Below are positions 16,801 through 25,344 of a stretch of DNA of 64,000 nucleotides, one piece after another. Numbering within the stretch: the stretch's first letter is position 1; each line of letters opens with the position of its first letter. Location of the stretch: the NCBI GenBank assembly GCA_963716925.1, contig CAVQUX010000025.1, positions 496,001-560,000 on the forward strand. The letters are read 5' to 3'. A program made the translations under genes and the position numbers. The DNA is from DAISKN01 sp963716925. Its GTDB lineage: Bacteria; Acidobacteriota; Vicinamibacteria; Marinacidobacterales; SMYC01. Below the pieces are notes generated by a model. That model ran no database searches. It saw only the letters and a list, made by a program, of their open reading frames with translations, and had not been told where the DNA came from.

Positions 16801-19182
16801 GCGGTGCGCGTCCCGTTGTCGATGTCGTCGGTGAAGATCGAGCTCAACGCGGTTTCCTTGTCGATGGCGTAGCTCGTTGCCTGGAGGTGCAGGTCGATGG
16901 GCGCCGCGGTCGACACGAAGTTCACCGCAAGGCCGGCGGCCCCGGTCAGCGGGATGTTCGGATGGCCGAGGTCGGCCGGGCTGTGTGCCGCAGCGGTCGC
17001 GTCCCCGAGAGGTTTCCGCTGCTCGCCGGGTTGAGGGAATCCGCAGGGTCGGCGGTGTAGTCGGTTCCGTTGCCGTGCGAGATGTTGTTCTGCAGAAGAA
17101 GGGTCGCGGCACGACGCGCCGTTCGCTTTGGAGATTCCTTCCTGAGTGCTGCTGTATACCGTGTTGTTCAGAACACGGAACCGGCTCCCTGCCGACCAGC
17201 ACTCCCGTAGAGAAGCGAATGCCCATGCGCGCGTCGTAGATGAAATTGTTGTAGATGTCGATGCGGCTATCGCCTTCGATCACGTCGATCCCGGTTCCGG
17301 TTACGGTCTGGATAAGGTTGTTTCGGAGAACCACCTGGGAGGCGGCCGCGAGCAAGCTGACTTCGATTCCGTCGCCGTCGGCGCCATTCCCTCCCGTGAT
17401 CTCCATCCATTCCAGGGTGACGAAGTCGTCCTGGACGCGTATCGCGGGCGCCGCGGCACCGTTGTTGATCGAGTACACCCTGACCGGACCTTCCGTAGTG
17501 ACGGTTGCCGTCGTCGGCGGTGAGCGTGATGGTGTGCAGCGAATCGGTGATGGACCCGTTGATCAGGAGGCCACCCGCGAGCGCGGCGTCCTCGTAAGCG
17601 ATCCCCACCTCGGAGCGCCCATCGGCGACCAGGCTGTTGCTGGGCTGAGCGGGAAACGCTCCGCAGGCGGTGCCGCCGGCGTCGACGCAGTCTTCCCAGG
17701 TCGCGAGCGTTCCGAACTGGCGGAAGATCGTGTAGGGGCGGCTGCCGTTGGTCGCGCCGGCGTAGGGCTCCGTGAGCCGCAGCGACGGTGTCGGTGTCCA
17801 CCGCGTAGACGGTGTAGTTGACGCCATTGATGTTGATTCGATCCCCTCGTCCGCGGTTGGCGGTTCGCCAGGCGCCCGAGCCGGTGACGACGTTGGACCC
17901 CTGGGTAACCGCGACGGTATTGACCGCGTAGGTGTTGGCCAGTGTGCCGATCGAGCGATAGTTCGTCTGGATGAACGAGACCACCGACCAGCCGATGTCC
18001 GCCGTCGCTCCGGTAGCGCCCCGACGCAGAATCAGGTTGGTGGGGCTCGTCAGGTCCAGCGTCACCGAGCCGACGCCGATTTCGTCGTCGGTCGTAAGCG
18101 ACGAGCGGCCACCGCGATGGTACGCGCCCGCCGGCGGTGACGATCGAGGCCTCCTGGGTTACCGGGGCGAAGAGGGCCGCCTGCAGGGTGTCAGCGGCGC
18201 CGAAGGCCGTCGAGCCGCTCCGTACGACGGTCTGGTCGGTGAACTCGACCAGATACCAGGTCAAGCTGACGATTCTCGCCGGGCCCGGTGACACTGCGGT
18301 CGAACGTCAGCGTGGTTCCGTTGGTCACGACTCCACGCACCAGCTTTGGCGCCGATGTTGGTGTCGTCCGGGCAATCGGTGTCGCACTTGTAGGTGAAGA
18401 GAAGCCAGGACTTGCCCGGGTTGACCGCGGCGCCAGCGGGGCGGTCCGCACGGTCTGTGACGTCGGTGAAAACGAGGTCGCCGGTCTGAACGGTGGCCTG
18501 CTGATATTCCACCACCTGCCATTCGACCACCTCGACGGTGGAGCTCGCGCCGGGAAGGTACGCCAGCTCGAGGTTGGCGCCGCCGCCCGTGATCTTCGCC
18601 TTGACGAAGTCGTTGGGGTTGATGTTCGAGCCGTCGGCGCGATAGCTGAGGATGGGGAAGCTCCTCGCGGGGTTCACCGGCGTGAGCGCCTGGTTGAAAG
18701 GCACTCCCACGGTGAGATCGGCGGTTCCCCTCTGGACGGAGACGCCGCTCGCGAACTCGGCAACGTACCACTCGACGGTGATCGCTCCGCTCGTGCCCGC
18801 TCGCTCGAACACGACCTGGTTCCCCGCCGCCGCGAGCCGACCGCTGACGTCGCCGTTCAACGGCGTGTTGGCGGAAAGCGACACGCTGAAGACGAGGAAG
18901 GCCTGAGTCGCCGTCACGGACGGCGAGAGCGCCACCGTGGTGGCGCTGCTGAGGTCGGCAATCGTGGCCGATCCCGACTGGAGAGAGCGGAGCTGGGCGG
19001 CTTCGAGCGAGGTCGAGGCCTCCGAGCGAGAGCAGGCCGACCAAAGCGATCCAAGCGGCGCGGACGAGCGAACGCGGAGCGGACTCGTGGAGTAGAACAT
19101 TCCGACGAGGATCAGCAAGCGACGTGCCACTTCCCAAACCGTTCAAATCTTTGATGCACAAGGCCGATACGATTCGGGACAA
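13835..19182 (-). pseudogene. Giant secreted gingipain-like (peptidase C25) protein interrupted by about ten frameshifts
   Basis: Reading 19182 down to 13835 through nine +1 and one -1 frameshift restores about 1,779 codons, and the corrected length divides by three. Domains in order: a hydrophobic signal-like segment (RAAWIALVGLLSLGG); at least four beta repeats of about 80 residues marked by WYVAEF, WQVVEY, WYLVEF and WSVVSF; a right-handed beta-helix region (VLRNNLIQTVTGTGIDVI); a fibronectin-like domain (VELSWETASELDNLGFHVYR); a C25 propeptide-like domain; and an intact 668-residue C-terminal frame with the caspase-like catalytic pair YVGHGG (His) and TMNCLNG (Cys). Probably a surface cysteine protease. 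The breaks are most likely sequence errors. Confidence 0.72.
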
Positions 19183-19256
19183 TCCCCCTCATCGTGGGGA
19201 GATTCCCGCGGGCGGGTGGCCTGACGACCACGTCTGTCGCGCGGAACGACCCGGTC

Positions 19257-20417
19257 CTAATTGCCCGACGGCCGGGGCATCCTCCGGAGCTCCTCGATGA
19301 AGGTCTCGTTCTCCCGGGGAAGCCCGACGGAGATGCGCATGTAGCCCTCCATGTCGAAGGCCTCGCGCACCTTGACCTTCCGTTCTCGAAGCGCCTCGAT
19401 GAGCGCTTTCACCCCCGAGCCCACTTCGACCGTCACGAAGATCGTCTGCGTTCGGATCGGCTTGTAGCCCATCTGCTCGAGCTGGGCATAGAGGTACCTC
19501 TTTCCTTCGCGCACCGTCTCGACCGTCCGACTTACGTGATCGGGGTCGTCGAGCGCTCCGAGCGCGGCCGCGATGGAGAGCGTGTTCTTGTTCAGAGCGC
19601 CGATACCGAAACGCTGGAGCTTCTTCAGGAGCTCCGGGTTCGCGATTCCGTAGCCGACGCGCGCTCCGCCGAGGCCGTAGGCCTTGGAGAACGTACGGGC
19701 GACGAGCACGTTCGGATACTCCTTCGCCAGGGGCACCGCCGAGGGGTAGCTCGGATCGTCGGCGAAGTGGATGTAGGCTTCGTCGATCGGGACGATCACG
19801 TCCTTGGGTACCTTCGCGAGAAACCGCCGCAGCTCCGCCGGGTCGAGGACCTGGCCCGTGGGGTTATTGGGATTGCAGAGGGTGACGATGCGGGTCTCGG
19901 AGTCGATGGCGGCCGCCATGGCCTCGAGGTCCAGGCTCCAGTCGGGACGAAGCTTCACGCGCCGGACCTCGCGGCCGAGATCCTCCGTCTCCCGCGGGAT
20001 CTGAGGATACGAGGGGAAGCCGGTCACCGTGTTCCCCTGCCGTTCGTAGAACGAAGAGAGGGTCACGAGCCGCAGGATCTCCGTCGAGCCCACACCGGTG
20101 AGGACCATATCCACGGGGACGTCGTGGTGCTTCGCGAGCGCCTCCTCGAGCGGAGTGTCCATGATGTAGCGGTTCATCCCGAACATCCGCTTCGCGACTT
20201 CCTCGATGGCGCGGCGGGGCGGTCCGAGCGGGTTCTCGTTGATCGAGAGCTCCACGAGCTCGGGATCGGCGACGCCCACTCCCCGGATGTCGCGCAAGGG
20301 CGGCGCCTCGAGCATTTGAGCCGCGGCCGCCCAATAGGGCGTGCCCGCGAGCGCGACTCCGGCGCTCCCGGCAAACGTGCGCTGCAGAAATCCACGTCGA
20401 TCGAGCTGAGTCTTCAT
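19257..20417 (-). CDS. Tat-exported histidinol-phosphate-aminotransferase-like enzyme
   Basis: 386-residue PLP-dependent class I/II aminotransferase, nearest to HisC. It starts with a twin-arginine signal (RRGFLQRTFAGSAGVALAG), so it should be exported folded with its cofactor. Active-site features are SINENPLGPP, the CNPNNPTG motif, the IPIDEAYIHF aspartate and the PLP lysine in TFSKAYGLGGARVGYG. HisC enzymes are cytosolic, and no other his gene is near, so a periplasmic transamination or lyase role is more likely than histidine synthesis. The natural substrate is unknown. It is preceded by a hairpin that separates it from the histone-like gene. Confidence 0.82.
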   Translation of the reverse strand: MKTQLDRRGFLQRTFAGSAGVALAGTPYWAAAAQMLEAPPLRDIRGVGVADPELVELSINENPLGPPRRAIEEVAKRMFGMNRYIMDTPLEEALAKHHDVPVDMVLTGVGSTEILRLVTLSSFYERQGNTVTGFPSYPQIPRETEDLGREVRRVKLRPDWSLDLEAMAAAIDSETRIVTLCNPNNPTGQVLDPAELRRFLAKVPKDVIVPIDEAYIHFADDPSYPSAVPLAKEYPNVLVARTFSKAYGLGGARVGYGIANPELLKKLQRFGIGALNKNTLSIAAALGALDDPDHVSRTVETVREGKRYLYAQLEQMGYKPIRTQTIFVTVEVGSGVKALIEALRERKVKVREAFDMEGYMRISVGLPRENETFIEELRRMPRPSGN

Positions 20418-20458
20418 CGTTCTCTCTCCCTCGCGACAGATAGCAGTTGTGGAAACAC

Positions 20459-20484
20459 GGAGGGCCGATTCGAACCGGCCCTCC
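20459..20484 (-). terminator. Perfect 9-bp hairpin downstream of the histone-like gene
   Basis: The arms GGAGGGCCG and CGGCCCTCC pair perfectly around an 8-nt loop, 17 bp past the stop at 20501 on the minus strand. Only a short GTGTTTCC follows, so it is a weak intrinsic terminator or a 3'-end stabilising hairpin. It also sits just ahead of the aminotransferase gene. Confidence 0.5.
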
Positions 20485-20500
20485 TTGAATCGGAACCGTT

Positions 20501-20737
20501 CTAGATCGCCAGCCTCTTCCTCGCCCGCTTCGCTTTCTTGGCAACGTCGGCGAGGATCTCCTTCCGCGCGGCTCGAACCTCCTTCTTGATCTTCTGAACG
20601 TCCTTCCTGGCCTGCTTCAGGATTGCCGCCGCTTGCTTCCGGCCCTTCCGCTCCATTTCGGAAATCTTCTTGCGGGCCGCCTTCAGCGCCTTCGCTGCGG
20701 CGGCGACCGCCGAGCTCTTCCGTCTCCTCAACGCCAC
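20501..20737 (-). CDS. Small lysine/arginine-rich coiled-coil protein (histone H1-like)
   Basis: 78-residue basic protein composed almost entirely of Ala, Lys, Arg and Glu in helix-forming heptads (AAAAKALKAARKKISEME, KDVQKIKKEVRAARKEIL). Such proteins bind DNA or act as phasin-like or nucleoid-associated factors; neither can be decided here. The GTG start at 20737 is fixed by an unusually complete Shine-Dalgarno sequence, AAAGGAGGTGATC (20741-20753), matching the anti-SD over 13 bases. That predicts strong translation. It follows an amidohydrolase gene by 20 bp and is followed by a hairpin. Confidence 0.65.
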   Translation of the reverse strand: MALRRRKSSAVAAAAKALKAARKKISEMERKGRKQAAAILKQARKDVQKIKKEVRAARKEILADVAKKAKRARKRLAI

Positions 20738-20757
20738 TTCGATCACCTCCTTTCGCG

Positions 20758-22020
20758 TCAGAACTTCTGCAACATCCCGCCCTTGATCACCACCTCGACG
20801 TTCTGCAGATAGAGGACGCTGTCGAGAGGGTTGCCCTTTACCAAGATCACGTCCGCGAGCTTTCCCGGCGAGATCACCCCGGCGTCGACTCGCAGAGTCT
20901 CCGCGGCGTGCTTGGTCGCGGCGAGAATCACTTCGTTCGGACTCATCCCCGCGACGCGCACCAGCGCGTCCGCCTCGCGCCACACGGAATCGCGATGGAA
21001 AAATCCGGGCGTTCCCGAATCCGTGCCCATGATGATCTTGACTCCGGAGGCGAAGAGCTGGCGCCCCGCCTCGGGAGCGATCCGCATCTCGAGATGAATC
21101 CGCCCGAAGTACGAGAGCGCGGGAAAATCCCGGAGCGACTCCCGGATGGGCTCGGCGAAGCGGCCGAGCTCGCGCGCGAGACCGGGATCGTCGATGCGCT
21201 CGGGCCAGGAGAGGTGCGCCGGGTATAGGGTGACGCGGTGGGAGATCGACTGGCCCACGGGAATCTGCCGCAGCGCCATGAGACGGAGGGTCTCCTCGGC
21301 GTAGAGCGGGTTCTGGTGACCCGAGCCGGCGTGGTCGAGGAAGTCGGCGCCGCCCTCGACCGCCGTCAGGATCTCCTCGTCGGTGTAAACGTGCGCGCCG
21401 ACGATCTTCCCCCGCCGATGCGCCTCGTCGGTGATGGCGCGCATCTGCTCGAGAGTGAGGCCGGTATAGGCCTTGATCGCGTCCGCGCCCTTCTCGATGA
21501 GGGCCGCGGTCGTCGCCCGGGCCTCTTCCGCGGTATGCACGTTGTAGTTGAACCGGCGATGGTGCTTCCGCGCGGTCTCGTCGGGCCAGTTCTGGATCCA
21601 GCCGCCGCTCACCACAAGCCGCGGCCCGGGGATCTCGCCCGACTCGATGCGCTTCTTCGTCCGCACCGAGGCTTCGATCTCGCCTCCCGCGTCGCGCGCC
21701 GTGGTGACGCCGTGGCGGAGGAGCTGGCCGGCCGAGAGCGCCATCACCTCCGCGTAGTCGGCTCTCGCCATCTCGTGCCACGTCGGGTAGTCGCCGTGTC
21801 CCAGGATGTCCAGGTGCACGTGGGTGTCGATGAGACCGGGGAGGATGGTGAGGCCGTCGGCGTCGACGATCGACGCCCCCGGAGGAATATCGACCTCGCC
21901 CTCCCGCCCCACCGCGACGATCCTCTCGTCCTCGATGAGGACGACCGCGTTCGGAAGCGGGGGGCCGCCGAATCCATCGATGAGGAACCCTCCCACGATC
22001 GCGATCGCGGATGCCAGCAT
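20758..22020 (-). CDS. Metal-dependent amidohydrolase (imidazolonepropionase-like)
   Basis: 420-residue TIM-barrel hydrolase. Metal ligands are visible as the HVHLD motif near residue 68, a possible carbamylated Lys in DAIKAYTG, a His in IVGAHVYTDEE, and GTDSGTPGFF with the catalytic Asp near residue 340. The N- and C-terminal beta-sandwich (GGFLIDGFGGPP; GKLADVILVKGNPL) is typical of the imidazolonepropionase/prolidase-like subgroup that cleaves cyclic amides or dipeptides. The N-terminus is only weakly hydrophobic, so location is uncertain. It is downstream of a rhomboid protease gene by 18 bp. Confidence 0.85.
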   Translation of the reverse strand: MLASAIAIVGGFLIDGFGGPPLPNAVVLIEDERIVAVGREGEVDIPPGASIVDADGLTILPGLIDTHVHLDILGHGDYPTWHEMARADYAEVMALSAGQLLRHGVTTARDAGGEIEASVRTKKRIESGEIPGPRLVVSGGWIQNWPDETARKHHRRFNYNVHTAEEARATTAALIEKGADAIKAYTGLTLEQMRAITDEAHRRGKIVGAHVYTDEEILTAVEGGADFLDHAGSGHQNPLYAEETLRLMALRQIPVGQSISHRVTLYPAHLSWPERIDDPGLARELGRFAEPIRESLRDFPALSYFGRIHLEMRIAPEAGRQLFASGVKIIMGTDSGTPGFFHRDSVWREADALVRVAGMSPNEVILAATKHAAETLRVDAGVISPGKLADVILVKGNPLDSVLYLQNVEVVIKGGMLQKF

Positions 22021-22038
22021 GCTTCTCCTCCGTAAATC

Positions 22039-23229
22039 TCAGTGAACGCGCGGAACCTGGAACTTCTGGCGAGCGGCGATCTCGGCGATCGCCCGGCGGA
22101 TCATGGATTCGAGCTCGGGCGGCGGATCGTAGTCGAGTGCCTCGACCAGATGCTGATACGCGGCGGTGGGCTCGCGCAGGGCGTGCAGCTGAATGAGCCC
22201 CGCGTAGGCGTGGGCCTCCGCGGCGCCCGGTCCCCGGGGATAGTCCCGAAGGTGACGCTGGTAGAGCGCGAGGGCCGCCCGCGAATGCCCGTTCTTCGCG
22301 AGCCAGTTCGCGAGAGCGATGGAGTCGTCGGGGGAAAGAAGGCCGCGCGTCTCCCCCGGCGGGAGCTCGAAGTAGAGCTCCGCCGCCTTGGCCATGTCGC
22401 CGCGGCGTAGCGCTTCCTGGACAGCGTCGCGGGGAGAGGAGCCCGAGGCGCGAGGGAAATCGCGGTATTCCGCGGGACGCTCCGTGACCTCTCTTCGATC
22501 CTTGAACCAAGCGACGGCGAGCCCCGCGAGAAAGCCTCCGATGTGGGCCCCGTAGGCGACACCCGCGCCCGGGGTCCCCCGCGTCAGGAGGAACGGCAGG
22601 ACGTTGTCGAGAATCAGGTAGAAGCCGAGAACCAGCCGCGCGGGGAGCAGGATCACGTTCATGAAGAACGGAAAGAGCAGCACCCAGATGCGCACGGAGT
22701 TGCGGGGAAACCAGAGGAAGTAGAACCCGAGGACCCCGGAAATCGCGCCCGAGGCTCCGACGAGAGGGAGGCGGGAGCCGCTGTCGAAGACCGCGTGGAA
22801 CAGAGTGGCGCAGGCCCCGGTCAGGAGGTACCAGAAGACGTAGCGCGCGCTTCCGAGGCGGTGCTCCACGTTGTCGCCGTAGATCCAGAGGAACAACATG
22901 TTCCCGAAGAGGTGGGCGAATCCGCCGTGGAGGAACATCGAGGCGAAGAGCGCGAGAACCGACGGCTCCGCCGGCCGGTAGCCCCAGGAGAACACGAAGA
23001 GGTCGTACTCCGAGACCTGCTGCAGCACCTCCTGGATCGAGACTCCGGGCGGAAGGTTCTGGCGAATGATCTCCACGTACTCGGCGAGCCGCGGATCGGA
23101 GGCGTCCGCGGGCCGGAGCGAGAGCGGGAGACTCAGCAGCAGATAGACGGCGACGTTCGCCGCGAGGATGGCGTAGTTCGCGATCGGCGTGCCCGGCGGA
23201 TTCGGTTGATCGCCTACGGGGAGGAACAT
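22039..23229 (-). CDS. Rhomboid intramembrane serine protease with C-terminal helical repeats
   Basis: 396-residue inner-membrane protease. It has about six transmembrane segments, with the serine motif LVGASGAISGVLG, HGGFAHLFGNMLFLWIYGDN in the second segment, and the catalytic-histidine segment AYGAHIGGFLAGLAVAW. From about residue 265 a soluble tail contains TPR-like helices (DAVQEALRRGDMAKAAELYF, SRAALALYQRHLRDYP). Such tails may position substrates or partners. A periplasmic loop of about 60 residues follows the first membrane segment, as in many bacterial rhomboids. The substrate is unknown. Confidence 0.9.
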   Translation of the reverse strand: MFLPVGDQPNPPGTPIANYAILAANVAVYLLLSLPLSLRPADASDPRLAEYVEIIRQNLPPGVSIQEVLQQVSEYDLFVFSWGYRPAEPSVLALFASMFLHGGFAHLFGNMLFLWIYGDNVEHRLGSARYVFWYLLTGACATLFHAVFDSGSRLPLVGASGAISGVLGFYFLWFPRNSVRIWVLLFPFFMNVILLPARLVLGFYLILDNVLPFLLTRGTPGAGVAYGAHIGGFLAGLAVAWFKDRREVTERPAEYRDFPRASGSSPRDAVQEALRRGDMAKAAELYFELPPGETRGLLSPDDSIALANWLAKNGHSRAALALYQRHLRDYPRGPGAAEAHAYAGLIQLHALREPTAAYQHLVEALDYDPPPELESMIRRAIAEIAARQKFQVPRVH

Positions 23230-23334
23230 GAGTCGCCGTGATTGTAGGCGTTGCCGTTATCGCACTCAAGCTGCTATAAAGCACGGCGGGAGGCGACCCA
23301 TCCATGACCAGGACAGTCAGAGTCGGCAGCGACC

Positions 23335-24927
23335 TTGGCGCTCTTCGCGGCGCTCGCGAGCTTCGCGATCGCCCAGGAAGACGAGGAACAGGTCAAGCCC
23401 GCGCCCGATCGCGGAAACCAGGGAGAGGGTCCGTTCGACCGACTGATCCTCCGGGGTGCGATGGTCATCGATGGGACGGGGGCCGCGCCCCAGGGACCGA
23501 CGGACATCGTCATCCAGGGAAACCGCATCGCCGAGGTGAAGGGGGTGGGAGCGCCCGGGGTTCCCATCGACGAATCGAAGCGTCCCAAGAACGCGAGCCG
23601 GGAGATCGACGCCTCGTCGATGTACGTCCTCCCGGGATTCGTCGATCTGCACACCCACACGGGAGGCGTGCCCAAGGCCCCGGAGGCCGAGTACGTGTAC
23701 AAGCTCTGGCTCGCTCACGGCGTCACCACCACCCGCGACGCGGGGTCCGGCGCGAGCGACTTCATCCTGCGCGAGAAGGCGCGGAGCGCCGCGAACGAGA
23801 TCGTCGCCCCGAGAATCTTCGCCTACGCTCGTCCCGGAACCGGCGAGGGCTGGGAGGGCGGGCCGATCCAGACTCCGGAGAAAGCGCGGGAGTGGGTGCG
23901 CTGGGGCGCCAAGAAAGGCATCGACGGGCTGAAGCTCGGGGCCTTCGACCCCGAGATCATGGCGGCTCTCATCGACGAGGCGAAGAAGAACGGACTCGGC
24001 ACCATGGCCCATCTCGGCCAGAACGGAGTCGCCCGCATGAACGTGCTCGACGCCGCGAGACTCGGGCTCGGCACCCAGACACACTTCTACGGCCTCTTCG
24101 AAGCCCTTCTCAAGGACCATTACGTCCAGGACTGGCCGGCCGATCAGAATCAGAGCGACGAGCAGCATCGCTTCGGTCAGGTCGGACGGCTCTGGAACCA
24201 GATTCATCCCCGGGGAAGCGAGGAGTGGAACGCTCTCATCAAGGAGCTCGTCGATCTCCACCTGACCATCGACCCCACGATGACCATCTACGCCGCCAGC
24301 AGGAATGTGATGGCCGCGCGCAACGCCGACTGGCATGAGAAGTACACGCTCCCCTCCCAGTGGGACTTCTTCGAGCCGAGCCGCGCGAACCACGGCGCCT
24401 ACTGGTACTACTGGACGACCCACGACGAAGTCGCCTGGAGGAACTTCTACCGGGTGTGGATGGATTTCTTGAACGACTTCAAGAACGCCGGCGGCCGGGT
24501 GACCACGGGCTCCGATTCGGGTTTCATCTACAAGCTCTACGGCTTCGCCTACATCGAGGAGTTCGAGCTCCTGCAGGAAGCGGGATTCCACCCTCTCGAA
24601 GTCGTGCGCTCGGCGACGCTCAACGGCGCCGAGACCCTCCACGAGCCCAAGGGCATTCCCGTCGATTTCGGAATCATCCGCCCCGGTCGTCTCGCCGACC
24701 TGGTGCTGGTCGACGAGAACCCCCTCGAGAACTTCAAGGTTCTCTACGGGACCGGCGCCGTCCGGCTGAACGATCGTACGGGTAAAGCGGAGCGAGTGGG
24801 CGGAATCAAATACACGATCAAGGACGGGATCCTCTACGACGCGCGGGAGCTCCTCGCGGACGTCGCCCGCATGGTGGAGAAGCAGAAACAGGACCGGATG
24901 CGGCCGACCACCAACCAGGATCCGTAG
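23335..24927 (+). CDS. Exported amidohydrolase; 5' end probably frameshifted
   Basis: About 530 residues of an amidohydrolase with a signal-like start (LFAALASFAIAQ). Metal and catalytic features are FVDLHTHTGGV near residue 105, GLKLGAFDPEIM, TMAHLG, and TTGSDSGFIY near residue 385, with a C-terminal GRLADLVLVDENPL. An in-frame stop at 23305 leaves only a TTG at 23335. An ATG at 23304 in another frame begins a basic stretch that would complete the signal peptide if one base were removed or added near 23330. The substrate is likely a cyclic amide or dipeptide, judged from the family only. Confidence 0.8.
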   Translation: MALFAALASFAIAQEDEEQVKPAPDRGNQGEGPFDRLILRGAMVIDGTGAAPQGPTDIVIQGNRIAEVKGVGAPGVPIDESKRPKNASREIDASSMYVLPGFVDLHTHTGGVPKAPEAEYVYKLWLAHGVTTTRDAGSGASDFILREKARSAANEIVAPRIFAYARPGTGEGWEGGPIQTPEKAREWVRWGAKKGIDGLKLGAFDPEIMAALIDEAKKNGLGTMAHLGQNGVARMNVLDAARLGLGTQTHFYGLFEALLKDHYVQDWPADQNQSDEQHRFGQVGRLWNQIHPRGSEEWNALIKELVDLHLTIDPTMTIYAASRNVMAARNADWHEKYTLPSQWDFFEPSRANHGAYWYYWTTHDEVAWRNFYRVWMDFLNDFKNAGGRVTTGSDSGFIYKLYGFAYIEEFELLQEAGFHPLEVVRSATLNGAETLHEPKGIPVDFGIIRPGRLADLVLVDENPLENFKVLYGTGAVRLNDRTGKAERVGGIKYTIKDGILYDARELLADVARMVEKQKQDRMRPTTNQDP

Positions 24928-24942
24928 AAAGAAACGAGAACC

Positions 24943-25344
24943 ATGACGAAAAAAGAAAAGACGGATGCGTTCGAACGGCTGAGCGCCTCGGCCCGCAGGA
25001 TCTGGCTGGCGGGGTTGGGCGCCATCGCGGAGGCGGAGCAGCGGGGGGACGAGATCTTCGAGTCGCTCGTCGAAAGCGGCGAGAGCTACGAGAAGACGCT
25101 CAAGGAGCCCCTCGGCAAGGCGAGCGGCGCCTTCCGGGAGTCGGTCTCCACGGCGCAGTCGAAAGCCTCTTCGGCGCTTCACGACCTCGAAGGTATCGTG
25201 GACAAGAAAATCGCGACGGCGATGAAGACGATGGGGCTCGCCTCGCGGGACGAGCTGGAATCCCTCCGGAGGGAAGTCGCGAAACTCAAGAAGGCGGCCG
25301 CGGGCCGGCCGAAGAAGAAGACCGCGTCGAAGAAGAAGAGCTAG
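24943..25344 (+). CDS. Phasin-family granule-associated protein
   Basis: 133-residue helical protein. It carries the ARRIWLAGLGAIAEAE motif near residue 20 typical of PhaI/PhaF-type phasins, a long amphipathic helix region, a coiled coil around residues 100-116 (ELESLRREVAKLKK) and a lysine-rich tail (PKKKTASKKK) that could bind DNA or polyphosphate. Phasins coat polyhydroxyalkanoate granules. No PHA synthase lies in this window, so the assignment rests on the motif. It begins 15 bp after the amidohydrolase stop. Its 3' end overlaps the convergent PQQ dehydrogenase gene by 4 bp. Confidence 0.72.
   Translation: MTKKEKTDAFERLSASARRIWLAGLGAIAEAEQRGDEIFESLVESGESYEKTLKEPLGKASGAFRESVSTAQSKASSALHDLEGIVDKKIATAMKTMGLASRDELESLRREVAKLKKAAAGRPKKKTASKKKS

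Noticed and set aside
15800..19130. Programmed ribosomal frameshifting in the giant gingipain-like gene
   Set aside because: Ten shifts at unrelated sequences, without slippery heptamers or consistent downstream folds, and the same kind of +1 break in many other genes, fit sequence error much better.
20501..23305. A 934-codon minus-strand frame spanning the rhomboid and amidohydrolase genes
   Set aside because: Only its last 78 codons, after a strong ribosome binding site, look like protein. The rest is a wrong-frame reading of two well-supported genes.
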